Source of the DNA: Phycisphaeraceae bacterium
GTDB taxonomy: Bacteria > Planctomycetota > Phycisphaerae > Phycisphaerales > UBA1924
Direction of reading: 5' to 3'
Assembly (NCBI GenBank): GCA_019636515.1
Contig: JAHBXI010000001.1
Location: 248,001-312,000 of the forward strand
DNA length: 64,000 nucleotides
The notes below the pieces were generated by a model. The model worked only from the letters and a program-made list of their open reading frames with translations. It was not told where the DNA came from and made no database searches. A program made the translations under genes and the position numbers. Of the stretch, positions 26,788 to 35,582 are shown in pieces; position 1 is the first letter of the stretch; every line of letters begins with the position of its first letter.

Positions 26788-28002
26788 ATGTCGAACGACC
26801 GCGTCAAGCCGACCATCAACGACAACCAGTCGGACTCGGATTCGCTCGACCAGAGAATCGAGGCACTCGGACTTGGCGCCCGTTCCCAGCACCTGAGCCG
26901 CCTGCTTGACTTGTGCGGTGATCCATCGGCGAGCCTCATGGATTTCGCCCGCCTCATCCGAACCGATGCGGCGCTTGCCGGTAGGCTTCTCAAGATCGCC
27001 AACTCGGTGTACTACGCCCAGCGGGGGCCGGTCACGAACCTGGACCGCGCCTGCGTGCTGCTGGGGATCGAGCGTCTCAAGGCGTTCAGCCTGGGCTTTA
27101 CCCTCGGCCAGGCCGCCGCCGACCGCGAGAGCGAGTTCTCGCAACGCGTCTGGGGAGAGTCGGTCTTCCGGGCGTGCCTGGCCGGTGAACTGGCCCGGGA
27201 GGCGTGCCCCCTGTTTGTGACCGAGGCGTTCATCATCGGCCTCATGATCGACGCCGGGCAGGGGCTCATGCCCAAACTCCTGCCCGGGAAGTACCGCCCG
27301 ATCGCCGAGGCAAGCCTGCCCCCGGCGGAGGTCTTCGAGCAGGAACTGGCGACGCTTCCCTTCACGCACCTCGACGCCATCAGGTCCTTGTCTCGCCTGT
27401 GGAAACTCCCCGAACTCCTCGCCGAACCTGTCGCCCATCACCACACGACACCGCCTCAGGATGACCCGACGGCCATGGGGCACCTGCGCCGTATCGCGTT
27501 CGTGGCGGGCAACACGGATTGCCGCGGCAAACTCAGCCCCATGGAAACGCCTCCGGTCTTCCCGGCACGAGTCGAGGAAATCCTCGGTCTTTCAACCGAT
27601 CGGATCGCCGCCGCGATCAGGCGCGCCGGCACCGAGTACACCGCCGCCGCGACCCTCTTCCAGGGGGTATGCCAGTCGATCACCGATCCCGCCGATCTTT
27701 GTGCCCGCGTCCGACATCAACTCGCCCAGGCCATCGACCACATGCTGGCGCACGGCGGGGGCGCCTCCGCCACCGTCATCGAGCGATTCCTTCACGACGA
27801 CGTCGCGATCGAGGTTCGCCGCACTTCAAGGAATCAATGGACCGCGTACCTGTGCGATGCCCGCGGGGAGCACCTGGCACAGGTGACCTTCGGGCTCGAC
27901 AGCGTACGGCCCAGGTTCATCTCCGAGTCGCTGGGCCTCACGCCCGAGGAAGCCCCCGTGGTGGACCAGATCCTCGCGCACCTCAGGGCGCGGGCCGCGT
28001 AG
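26788..28002 (+). CDS. HDOD-domain protein
   Basis: 404 residues with an HDOD domain, an HD-related output domain without phosphohydrolase residues, found in bacterial signalling proteins. The domain spans about residues 35-230: RLIRTDAALAGRLLKIANSVYYA, ALGIERLKAF-type (CVLLGIERLKAFSLGF), IIGLMIDAG, and HHHTTPP. The C-terminal part (about 270-404) is not recognised. No receiver or GGDEF domain is attached. The ATG at 26788 (MSNDRVKP) is preceded by GGGAGG at 8 bases and is preferred over longer in-frame starts. Its 3' end overlaps the converging rlmN by 20 bases. Confidence 0.85.
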   Translation: MSNDRVKPTINDNQSDSDSLDQRIEALGLGARSQHLSRLLDLCGDPSASLMDFARLIRTDAALAGRLLKIANSVYYAQRGPVTNLDRACVLLGIERLKAFSLGFTLGQAAADRESEFSQRVWGESVFRACLAGELAREACPLFVTEAFIIGLMIDAGQGLMPKLLPGKYRPIAEASLPPAEVFEQELATLPFTHLDAIRSLSRLWKLPELLAEPVAHHHTTPPQDDPTAMGHLRRIAFVAGNTDCRGKLSPMETPPVFPARVEEILGLSTDRIAAAIRRAGTEYTAAATLFQGVCQSITDPADLCARVRHQLAQAIDHMLAHGGGASATVIERFLHDDVAIEVRRTSRNQWTAYLCDARGEHLAQVTFGLDSVRPRFISESLGLTPEEAPVVDQILAHLRARAA

Positions 28003-29206
28003 ACGCCGAGACCGTCACCCCCACGGACGATCGACCCCGGATCGCCTCGTTGCCCAGTTGCCCGCACGCCCCCATCAGGCGACGCCCCTTGGTCCGGCGC
28101 CGCTTGGCGTACACCCCCAGGGCCGTCAACGCTCCGAGGAACCCGTCCACCGACTCCTCGGTCGGGGCCGGCCAGGGAGAGTCCCGCCGCGGGTTGTACG
28201 GGATGACGTTGAGCATGCACCGCGGCGTCGCCGCCCCCCGAGAACGACGGTAATGGGCGTCGATCGGACCGACGAACTCCGCCACGCGATGGACATCCGC
28301 CATCGTGTCGTTCACCCCGGGGATCAGCACGTACTCAAGGCACAACTTGCCGCCACCGTACACCGGCCAGTCCACCAGCGCCTCGCGCAGACGACTCAGC
28401 GGCATCGAACGATTCACCGGCATGATCGATGAACGCAGCGCTTCATCCGCCGCGTTGACCGACACCGCCAGGTTCAGGCGGTGCCACCCGGGTTCCCCCA
28501 GTTTCTCCCGCAGCCGACCGAGCCCGTCGAGTCGGCCCACCGTCGATACCGTGATCTTGCTGATCGGGACCGCCGCCCCGTTGTGGTCCTTCAGGACCGA
28601 GATCGCACGAAGCACGTTGTCGAAGTTGTCCAGGGGCTCACCCATGCCCATGAAGACGATGTTCCGCGGCCGACGGCCCAGCACGTGCGTGGCCGCGAAC
28701 CACTGACCCACGATCTCATCGGGCGTCAGCGAACGGATCAGGCCCATCTGAGCCGTCTCGCAAAAGACGCACCCCATCGCGCAGCCGACCTGGCTCGACA
28801 CGCATAGCGTGTGCGCCGACCGACCCGTCCGGCCGATCATCGGGATCAGCACCGATTCGGTCTCCAGCGTGCCGAACGCCGCGAGGCGCTCCGCCGAGCC
28901 GCCCGAGGCGCCAACCCCCCACCGCGACCCATCCACCGGGTTGGCCGCGATCCGCTGCGTGAACTTCAGCACCTCCCCCTCGGGGGATTCCTCCGACTCG
29001 GTGCGAACCACCGGATCCGCCCGAACCCCGATCCCATGGGTCGCGCCCGTTCGGAAGAGCCGCCTGTACCTCTCGATCGCCTTTTCACGCGACCACCCCG
29101 CTCGAAAGGCCATCTCGGCCGCGAACCCCTCCGAATCGAGGGATAGGGCGTTTACCCACTCGAGCCCGCCCTGGACAGCCTCTGAGATTCGATCCGGAGC
29201 CTGCAT
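27983..29206 (-). CDS. rlmN: 23S rRNA/tRNA adenine-C2 methyltransferase RlmN
   Basis: Radical-SAM enzyme that methylates A2503 of 23S rRNA and A37 of some tRNAs at C2. 407 residues. The cluster motif C-x3-C-x2-C is Cys142, Cys146 and Cys149 ([12 protein letters not shown]). Further hallmarks are [29 protein letters not shown]-type ([13 protein letters not shown]), YVLIPGVND and the C-terminal [12 protein letters not shown], whose Cys is the mechanistic methyl acceptor. The family is RlmN/Cfr; the context gives no reason to suspect Cfr. The ATG at 29206 was preferred over 29245. It converges on and overlaps the HDOD gene. Confidence 0.93.
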   Translation of the reverse strand: MQAPDRISEAVQGGLEWVNALSLDSEGFAAEMAFRAGWSREKAIERYRRLFRTGATHGIGVRADPVVRTESEESPEGEVLKFTQRIAANPVDGSRWGVGASGGSAERLAAFGTLETESVLIPMIGRTGRSAHTLCVSSQVGCAMGCVFCETAQMGLIRSLTPDEIVGQWFAATHVLGRRPRNIVFMGMGEPLDNFDNVLRAISVLKDHNGAAVPISKITVSTVGRLDGLGRLREKLGEPGWHRLNLAVSVNAADEALRSSIMPVNRSMPLSRLREALVDWPVYGGGKLCLEYVLIPGVNDTMADVHRVAEFVGPIDAHYRRSRGAATPRCMLNVIPYNPRRDSPWPAPTEESVDGFLGALTALGVYAKRRRTKGRRLMGACGQLGNEAIRGRSSVGVTVSASTRPAP

Positions 29207-29283
29207 CGGCCCGATTCTACGGGTCCAGAGTCCCATCCGGTGCAAAAAGCCCGCGTAATCAAGCCCGCCGGGTCGGAATTGAC

Positions 29284-29332
29284 TTGATGCCGCCGTCCGT
29301 TCGGGTATGTTGGAGCGACGCGGGACGCTCCA
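29284..29332 (+). promoter_or_regulatory. Candidate promoter and 5' hairpin of the prepilin-like gene
   Basis: TTGATG (29284-29289), a 16-bp spacer and TATGTT (29306-29311) form a plausible sigma-70 promoter. Directly after it lies TGGAGCG / CGCTCCA, a 7-bp stem with an 8-base loop (29311-29332), probably at the 5' end of the transcript. Confidence 0.4.
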
Positions 29333-29397
29333 GCACCGCGTGGGTTACGTCGCCACCGTGCCGGTTCTCGGACGCGGCGATGTCAGGAGGTTTGGCC

Positions 29398-30333
29398 GTG
29401 TTCATGATGAACCCGCTTTGCACTCGCCGACACCCCCGTGGATTCACGCTGATCGAACTGCTGGTCGTGATCGCCGTCATCGCGATCCTGATCGGGCTCT
29501 TGCTTCCCGCGCTGGGCAAGGCACGCCTGGCGAGCCAGGCGACCGTCTGCATGCAGAACAACCGGCAGTTGATCCAGGTCGCTCATTTCTATGCCAACGA
29601 CCACAAGAGCCGCCTGTGGTTCCACCACTGGTCCCCGCCAAACGCGGCCGATCCGCGTCCCTTCCAGACCTGGTGCCGGATCAATACCAAGAAATCCGAC
29701 TCGGACTGGACCGTGTGCGAGCCTGGCCTGGTGTACCGGTACATCGACAACTCTCAGAAAATTACCGAGTGCCCCCTGAACAAGAGGCGCGGGGGTGATG
29801 GAACGAGCAACAACCTCAACACGGCCACCGGCAACAGGGACATGTTCGGCGGCGACAAGCGCATGGAGTTTGATTACTGCATGGTGACGGGAGTCGGCGG
29901 GGCGGAACTGGGGCTTGAAATCCAGGCCGCGTACACCCCCCCCACCTACAGCGGCGGGAACAACCTCCCCGTGAGCGAGGTCTCAAAACTCACCCGTTTC
30001 AGTTCGCTCCCCATCTTCGTCGAAGAGAGCAGTTACTGGTACCACGACAGCAAGCCCGGCAAGGTCAACGACGGCCTGTGGGGGAACCTCGACCAGATCT
30101 CCCTGCGGCACGAGAACGGGGGCATGGTCGCCATGTGGGACGGCACCGTTTTCCACTTCCGCCCCCCCTCGGGCTCCAGCGAGCAACTCGAGGAAGTCGC
30201 CAAGGATTTCTGCGCCAACGACATCTTCATCAACCGCGGCGGCAAAGACCAGCGCTGGTATCGCCTCTACTACGGCGGGTATGCACCGCCGATGGAAAAA
30301 CGCTACGGCTGGATCAACAAGCCATCGATGTAA
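29398..30333 (+). CDS. Prepilin-like protein with N-terminal methylation motif
   Basis: 311 residues. The N-terminus carries a type IV pilin-like leader with [10 protein letters not shown] (cleavage after Gly, methylation of Phe expected) and one hydrophobic helix to about residue 38, followed by [18 protein letters not shown]. This is the pseudopilin start common in planctomycete protein families (DUF1559 and relatives), where many paralogues occur. The rest is a secreted domain with [18 protein letters not shown], which resembles the H-x9-DG motif of that group ([12 protein letters not shown]). The GTG start at 29398 sits 7 bases after AGGAGG, an unusually strong site here. Specific function is unknown. 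Confidence 0.85.
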   Translation: MFMMNPLCTRRHPRGFTLIELLVVIAVIAILIGLLLPALGKARLASQATVCMQNNRQLIQVAHFYANDHKSRLWFHHWSPPNAADPRPFQTWCRINTKKSDSDWTVCEPGLVYRYIDNSQKITECPLNKRRGGDGTSNNLNTATGNRDMFGGDKRMEFDYCMVTGVGGAELGLEIQAAYTPPTYSGGNNLPVSEVSKLTRFSSLPIFVEESSYWYHDSKPGKVNDGLWGNLDQISLRHENGGMVAMWDGTVFHFRPPSGSSEQLEEVAKDFCANDIFINRGGKDQRWYRLYYGGYAPPMEKRYGWINKPSM

Positions 30334-30444
30334 TCCCGCCCCGGTAGCCACCGCCGCATCACCCCGGCGGTATGCCTCCGCATCGCCGGCATGCCCCACA
30401 CGGCCCGGCCCGCGACTCTCCCCCCCGCGACCCCGCCCAACCGC

Positions 30445-31155
30445 TCACGCGTTGAGCATGATCCCGGCCGCAATCGCGGCGGCCGTCTCGATCCGCATCG
30501 CGTGCGGCCCGAATCGCACGATGGCCACCCCGGCCGCACGGGCCTCCGCCCGCTCGTCGTCGGTCCAGCCCCCCTCCGGCCCGATGAGCAGCCGAACCTC
30601 GGCCGGACGAGGGTCGTCCGCCAGCCGAGCCTCTCCCGATCCGTCGGCCATCACCACCCGCCTGGTTGTCTGAATCGCGTCGCGGAGCGTCCCTCCACGG
30701 CCGATGCTCATCGCCCACGCCCGCCCGCACTGCTTGCAGGCCTCGCGCACGACCCGGCTCAGTCGGGTGATCTTGCCTTCTCGCGGCTCGACGACCGAGC
30801 GTTCGACCGCCAACGGCGACCACCCCGCCGCCCCGACCTGCGTGAGCGCATCAATCATCTGCTCAAGGCGTTCACCCTTGGGCACCGCGGACCAGACTTC
30901 GAGCAAAGGCGCGACCGGCAACACGCGCTCAACGCCGATCACCTCGCCCTCGACCTCCCACTCCCGGCGGGAGGACTTGACACTCCCGATCACCCGGGCC
31001 TGGCCGAGGCGCCCCGTGCCGTCGATCAACTCGAGCAGGTCCCCGGGCCTGACCCGGCGGACCCTCGCCGCGTGGTGGCCCTCTTCCCCACCGATCGTCA
31101 GACGGGTGCCGGGACGGTCCGGAAACGAGTCCAGCCAGACGCGGTGTGCGGACAT
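30445..31155 (-). CDS. rsmE: 16S rRNA (uracil-1498-N3)-methyltransferase
   Basis: SPOUT-class methyltransferase that modifies U1498 of 16S rRNA, 236 residues. It shows the N-terminal PUA-like part (HHAARVRRVRPGDLLELIDGTG) and the SPOUT knot with KGERLEQMIDALTQVG, LLIGPEGGWTDDE and the terminal RFGPHAMRIETAAAIAAG. The ATG at 31155 (MSAHRVWLDSF) is the family start; the frame stays open upstream. It is divergent from the gene at 31295. Confidence 0.93.
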   Translation of the reverse strand: MSAHRVWLDSFPDRPGTRLTIGGEEGHHAARVRRVRPGDLLELIDGTGRLGQARVIGSVKSSRREWEVEGEVIGVERVLPVAPLLEVWSAVPKGERLEQMIDALTQVGAAGWSPLAVERSVVEPREGKITRLSRVVREACKQCGRAWAMSIGRGGTLRDAIQTTRRVVMADGSGEARLADDPRPAEVRLLIGPEGGWTDDERAEARAAGVAIVRFGPHAMRIETAAAIAAGIMLNA

Positions 31156-31294
31156 GATGGGTTGTAGCGCGCCGGATACCCCCGGCCGCCTCGTTCCCGA
31201 TCGGCAGGCTGATATCGTGTGAACGATCGTTCGATCAAACCCTGGGTATCCGGGGCGTGCGGATTCTGTTCGCGCCCCGACCCGATGGAAAGAC

Positions 31295-32200
31295 ATGCCC
31301 GATCCATCCGCCAACCTCAAGAACCCCGCGACCGATGACCTGGCCTCCCAGGTCGAATCGCTGCTGGGGACCTCCGATGAGAACTCCGCCTCGGCCGGCA
31401 CGTCCGAGACGGCCGAGGGGATCGACACGGCCTCGCGGGACTCCGAATCACCACCGCCGGATGACCGTACCGGGGAAATGCCGATTCACACCGCCGACCT
31501 CGCCGGGCAGGTCGAGCGGATGCTCGACGACGCGATCGAGCGAGCGGAGAATCTCGCGGTCGAGATGGATTCGCCCGGCGACGTCGTTTCAGGAGATCAT
31601 CCTCGCGCGGCGCCGGGCTCGGCGCACGACCAGGCCCCGCCGATCGCACCCTCCCGGCCCGCTGACGGCCAGGTCGCGCCGGATCCATCGGAGCGCCCGT
31701 TCGAAGCACATCGCCCGTCTGAATCACAGCGCGAGTCCGAAAAACCGGCAAACCCGCGGGCCCCCCGAAAACCGATCGCAACCAGCCCCGGAACTCCGCG
31801 TGCGAAGCCCCCGGCCATTCTTCTGGCCGCGGGCGCGATCGCACGCCTTCTGGCCGCCCCCCTCGCGAACCGATCGGCCGCGGTTCGCGATTCGGTCGGC
31901 TGGATCGCGCTGGTGACCGTCTTCATGGCCGGGTGCATGTGGGCCGCGGTCATGCTCCGGGATCCCAAGCCCCTCCCGACCGCCACGCCCGCGGTCTCGC
32001 TCTCGACCGGAGAAGCCAACGGAAGCACCAACCAAGCCGCGGATCACGGCGGCCACGCCCCAGGGGCGGGCCCCGCGAAGTCCGAGCACGCCGCGAGCGC
32101 CTCCACCGGAGAGCCGTACACCCAGAAGGACCCGCTCATCAAGCGTGGATCGGCCGGGCGCAAGCCCCCCGCGAAAGAGAAGGCCCCAAGTGGCCATTGA
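31295..32200 (+). CDS. Disordered single-pass membrane protein, unknown function
   Basis: 301 residues. The N-terminal 180 residues are rich in Ser, Asp, Glu and Pro and probably disordered. They contain a repeated short segment, DDLASQVESLL (14-24) and ADLAGQVERMLDDA (67-80). One membrane helix lies about 205-222 (SVGWIALVTVFMAGCMWAAVML). The C-terminal 80 residues are again low complexity. No family is recognised. The repeat may be a short binding motif. The start is preceded by GGAAAG. miaA begins 77 bases after its stop. Confidence 0.55.
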   Translation: MPDPSANLKNPATDDLASQVESLLGTSDENSASAGTSETAEGIDTASRDSESPPPDDRTGEMPIHTADLAGQVERMLDDAIERAENLAVEMDSPGDVVSGDHPRAAPGSAHDQAPPIAPSRPADGQVAPDPSERPFEAHRPSESQRESEKPANPRAPRKPIATSPGTPRAKPPAILLAAGAIARLLAAPLANRSAAVRDSVGWIALVTVFMAGCMWAAVMLRDPKPLPTATPAVSLSTGEANGSTNQAADHGGHAPGAGPAKSEHAASASTGEPYTQKDPLIKRGSAGRKPPAKEKAPSGH

Positions 32201-32277
32201 CCAGCGCCCGCAACCGGCCCGCGCGTGCCACTCGTGAAGCGGCTCGATTCCGACCGCTCTCGTGCGTTGTATTCCAC

Positions 32278-33240
32278 GTGGCCGAGGCCTCCATCCGATT
32301 CCCGATCATCGTCGGACCCACCGCGGGGGGAAAATCCGCCCTGTCGATCGATGTGGCCAGGCGGCTTCACGCCCTCACGGGCCGATCCGCCGAAGTCGTC
32401 ACGGCCGATTCCATCCAGGTCTACCGCGGGCTCGATATCGGTTCGGCCAAGCCGACCCGGGTTGAAATGGCGGGGATTCCCCACCACCTGGTCGACATCC
32501 TTGATCCCACGGAGCGTTTCAGCGTCCACGCCTGGCTCTCGATGGCCGAAGCGGTGATCGACCAGGTCAAGGGGCGGAACTCGATCCCGGTCGTGGTCGG
32601 CGGATCACACCTGTACATCAAGGCGCTGCTCGACGGGCTGTTCGAAGGCCCCGCGCCCGATCCCAAGGCCCGCGAACAACTCAACGCCCGAGACCTGGCG
32701 GATCTCAGGGACGAACTCGAGAGGGTCGATCCCGCCGCGGCGGGTCGCATCAACGCGATGGATCGCCGCCGGACCGTGCGCGCGCTGGAGGTTCATCACG
32801 CCACCGGCCGCCCGATCAGCGAACTCCAGCGCCAATGGGACCAGGACCGGCCCCGCCGGGCCGATGCCGTGCTGATCGGGATCGAGTGGCCCGTGCCGGA
32901 GATCAACCGCCGCATCAACGCCCGTGTCCGGACGATGTTCGAGCGTGGCCTGGTCGAGGAAGCACGGGCACTCTGGCTCGGCGGGTTGCTCGGAATCCAG
33001 GCCCGTGAAGCCCTGGGATACAAGCAGTTGATCGATGCGTTCGAGGGCCGCGGAACCCTCGATGAAGCGCACGAGCGGATCAAGATCGAAACCCGACGCT
33101 TCGCCAAGAACCAGCGGACCTGGCTCAGGCGATTGAAACCAACGCCGGGGTCGGTATGGATCGACGCGGGCGTGACCCCGCCGGAAGAATGGACTTTGCT
33201 GGTCGTGCGAGCCTGCCTGGGAGGAGACGTGGGCGGGTAA
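32278..33240 (+). CDS. miaA: tRNA dimethylallyltransferase
   Basis: Transfers a dimethylallyl group to A37 of tRNAs that read UNN codons; 320 residues, cytosolic. P-loop GPTAGGKSAL near 12-21, the DSIQVYRGLDIGSAKPT motif near 42-58, HHLVDI, VVGGSHLYIKALLDG, and the NRRINARVRTMFERGLVEEARAL segment are all canonical. No ATG lies between the frame opening far upstream and the domain. I chose GTG at 32278 (VAEASIRFPIIVGP), which gives the normal length. It converges on the small gene ending at 33265. Confidence 0.93.
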   Translation: MAEASIRFPIIVGPTAGGKSALSIDVARRLHALTGRSAEVVTADSIQVYRGLDIGSAKPTRVEMAGIPHHLVDILDPTERFSVHAWLSMAEAVIDQVKGRNSIPVVVGGSHLYIKALLDGLFEGPAPDPKAREQLNARDLADLRDELERVDPAAAGRINAMDRRRTVRALEVHHATGRPISELQRQWDQDRPRRADAVLIGIEWPVPEINRRINARVRTMFERGLVEEARALWLGGLLGIQAREALGYKQLIDAFEGRGTLDEAHERIKIETRRFAKNQRTWLRRLKPTPGSVWIDAGVTPPEEWTLLVVRACLGGDVGG

Positions 33241-33265
33241 CCCGCGGCGTGTCGGCCTCGCGGGT
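33240..33265. terminator. Hairpin between miaA and the his-operon end
   Basis: ACCCGCG / CGCGGGT, a 7-bp stem with a 12-base loop, fills the space between the two converging stop codons. It could end both transcripts. It has no T run on either side, so the call is weak. Confidence 0.3.
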
Positions 33266-33651
33266 CAATCCTCATCCATGAGCCGGCGCAGGCACGCCGC
33301 CAGAGGGGTTGACTCGTCGGCGGATCCCACATCCTCGCTGAACAGGTCGTAGTTGTCCGCCTGCGCGGGATCGTCCCGCGTGAGACGGAAGAACCGCTTG
33401 AACGGGGAGATGTCAAAGCCCTTGGCCATGGCCAGGCCGTTGTCGGCCGACGCCATGATCAACTCGCCCAGCAGCGCCTGCTCCAGGTCGCCCAGTTCAT
33501 CCCGCCGAGAGATGAAGTACTCGACGAACTCCGACAGCCGACCCGGATCCTGGTTGCACAGCCCCCAGTCCTCCCCGTAGTACGCCAGCCCCAGGTCCCG
33601 GCCAAGACGGTCGCACGCGTGGTCATAATCGGATTCCAGCGGGTTGTTCAC
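33265..33651 (-). CDS. Conserved-looking small protein, unknown function
   Basis: 128 residues, acidic, soluble. It reads SDYDHACDRLGRDLGLAYYGEDWG at 8-31, then a helical segment and DISPFKRFFRLTRDDP, ending ACLRRLMDED. The GTG start at 33651 overlaps the aroK stop (GTGA) and is preceded by GGAGGG at 8 bases, so both the start and coupling to aroK are well supported. It is the last gene of the his-aroK transcript. No family is recognised. Confidence 0.68.
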   Translation of the reverse strand: MNNPLESDYDHACDRLGRDLGLAYYGEDWGLCNQDPGRLSEFVEYFISRRDELGDLEQALLGELIMASADNGLAMAKGFDISPFKRFFRLTRDDPAQADNYDLFSEDVGSADESTPLAACLRRLMDED

Positions 33652-34223
33652 GGGAAGTTCCCTCCAGGCCGCGCCGCCTCCACCACCGCGTCGGCGCACG
33701 CCGATACCGTCAGCCCCGACGACTCGATCACCACGTCGGCAAGCGAAAGGTAGATCGGATCGCGGGCCGCGAGAACATCCTCGATCTCGTCGAGCGGAGG
33801 GCGCCCCGTCAGCGAAGGCCGGTTCGACCCCGGCCCGGATTCAGCGCCAGAACCCGCCGACTCAAGCCGCCGTCGGAGTTCACGTGCCCCGGCCCGCAGG
33901 TACACCACGCCGACGGACCCAGAACCCCGGGCCTGGGTCAGCAGGTCCGCCGCCCCGGGAGCCGTCGGGGTTCCCCCTCCCAGTGCCAGGACATCCGGCG
34001 GATCCTCGATCACGCGCCGCAGGGCCGCCGCCTCGGCGGTTCGGAACGCGGCCTGACCATCAAGCCGCCAGGCCTCGGCGACCGTGCCGCGACCCAGAAT
34101 CCCGGGCGTCACGTCGTCGAGATCGACAAACGTGCCCTGGAGACGATCGGCCGCCAGCCGACCCACGGTCGATTTCCCGCTCCCGCGTAAGCCGATCAGG
34201 ATGAGCGTGCGTGTCGTGCGCAT
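33648..34223 (-). CDS. aroK: Shikimate kinase
   Basis: Phosphorylates shikimate in chorismate synthesis, 191 residues. P-loop GLRGSGKST near 10-18, FVDLDD for the DxD substrate site near 32-37, FRTAEAAALRR (family FR-xE), and LALGGGTPTAPG near 80-91. The family is FRxxE...GGG; the spacing fits shikimate kinase. The ATG at 34223 was chosen; a TTG at 34235 is possible. It lies 66 bases after hisD on the same strand and overlaps the next gene by GTGA, so it is probably read from the his promoter too. Confidence 0.87.
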   Translation of the reverse strand: MRTTRTLILIGLRGSGKSTVGRLAADRLQGTFVDLDDVTPGILGRGTVAEAWRLDGQAAFRTAEAAALRRVIEDPPDVLALGGGTPTAPGAADLLTQARGSGSVGVVYLRAGARELRRRLESAGSGAESGPGSNRPSLTGRPPLDEIEDVLAARDPIYLSLADVVIESSGLTVSACADAVVEAARPGGNFP

Positions 34224-34289
34224 GGATTCGTTCAAGGCATGGTACGGAACGGCCCGCCCGCCCGCCTCGCGCCGGAGGGACCCGCCGCC

Positions 34290-35582
34290 TCACGCCGTCC
34301 CGAGGGCCGGGTGGATCCGGGCCTCGGCGGACCTGGCGTGGCCTTCCAGCCCCTCGAGCCTCGCCAGCACGGCCGCGTCCTTGTAGATTCGGGCGTCTGG
34401 CCGCCCCAACTCGCGTATGTATGTGCGCACGCGAACAAAGTGAAGCACCGACAGGCCCGCCCCAAATCGCGCCGAGCCGCCCGTCGGAAGGGTGTGATTC
34501 GGCCCCAGCCCGTAGTCACCGATCACCTCCGCCGCCCCACGACCTATGAAAACAGCCCCGTAGTGACGGCAGCGGCACGCCACCGAGTCGGCCCGCTCGG
34601 TCATGATCTCAAGATGCTCGGGGGCCAGACGGTCGCTCACGGCGATGGCCTGTTCGATCGAGCCGCAGACCACCATCCCACCGTTGCGCAGCGCGAGAGA
34701 GGCCGCCTTCCCGCCGGGGAGATCCGCAAGCCGACCGGCCAGACACCCATCGATCCGATCCGCCAGCGAAGCCGACGTCGTCACCACCCACGCCGCCGCG
34801 TCGGGGTCGTGCTCGGCCTGCGCGAGAAGGTCCGCCGCCACCACCTCGGGATCGGCGCTGCCGTCGGCGATGATCAGGACCTCGGACGGCCCGGCGAGCA
34901 TGTCGATCCCGGCATGCCCGACAACGGCCTTCTTCGCGGCGGTCACCCATTTGTTCCCCGGGCCGGCGATGACGTCGCATCGCGGGATCGGCCCCGCGCC
35001 AAAGGCCATCGCGGCGACCGCCTGCGCTCCACCGACCGCGATCACGCCGTAGGCCCCGGCGATGGCCGCGGCGGCGAGGGTCGCGGGCGCCGGCCGAGGG
35101 GAGGCCACCCATACCTCGGCCACGCCCGCCACACGTGCCGTAACGGCGGTCATCAGGACCGTCGACGGGAGCGGGAATCGCCCCCCGGGGGCGTAACACC
35201 CGGCACGGTCCACGGGCGCGATCGTGTGCCCGGCCTCAAAGCCGCCGACCGTCACTTGGCAGGGCGTCAGCGAGGCCCGCTGCGCGGAGGCAAACGACTC
35301 GATCCGCTCGGCGGCTCGTTCGAGAGCACCGCGATCCTCGGGACGCAGAGTCCCGAGCGCGGCTTTGCAAACCGCCGGAGATAGAACCAGGTCGCCCCCG
35401 GGAGCCAGGTCTCCCAGGCGGCAGGCGTGCTCTCGCACCGCGTCGGCTCCCCGCGCGCGCACGTCCTCGACGATGCGAGCCGCCTGCTCATACACCGCCG
35501 GATCGACCGGATCACGCCGTTCACGATCGACCTCCCCCGGCTGAAGGCGGGGCAGGATCGGCTCGTACGCCATCGGCGTCAT
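34290..35582 (-). CDS. hisD: Histidinol dehydrogenase
   Basis: Catalyses the last two steps of histidine synthesis (histidinol to histidine), zinc-dependent, 430 residues. Hallmarks: YAPGGRFPLPSTVLMTA near 129-146, CDVIAGPGNKWVTAAKK, GIDMLAGPSEVLIIAD, AQAEHDPDAAA with the zinc-site Gln-His, RLAPEHLEI, and NHTLPTGGSARFGAGLSV near the end. Its ATG overlaps the stop of the hisA-hisIE fusion by ATGA. The his operon has no histidinol-phosphatase gene visible before it. Confidence 0.96.
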   Translation of the reverse strand: MTPMAYEPILPRLQPGEVDRERRDPVDPAVYEQAARIVEDVRARGADAVREHACRLGDLAPGGDLVLSPAVCKAALGTLRPEDRGALERAAERIESFASAQRASLTPCQVTVGGFEAGHTIAPVDRAGCYAPGGRFPLPSTVLMTAVTARVAGVAEVWVASPRPAPATLAAAAIAGAYGVIAVGGAQAVAAMAFGAGPIPRCDVIAGPGNKWVTAAKKAVVGHAGIDMLAGPSEVLIIADGSADPEVVAADLLAQAEHDPDAAAWVVTTSASLADRIDGCLAGRLADLPGGKAASLALRNGGMVVCGSIEQAIAVSDRLAPEHLEIMTERADSVACRCRHYGAVFIGRGAAEVIGDYGLGPNHTLPTGGSARFGAGLSVLHFVRVRTYIRELGRPDARIYKDAAVLARLEGLEGHARSAEARIHPALGTA

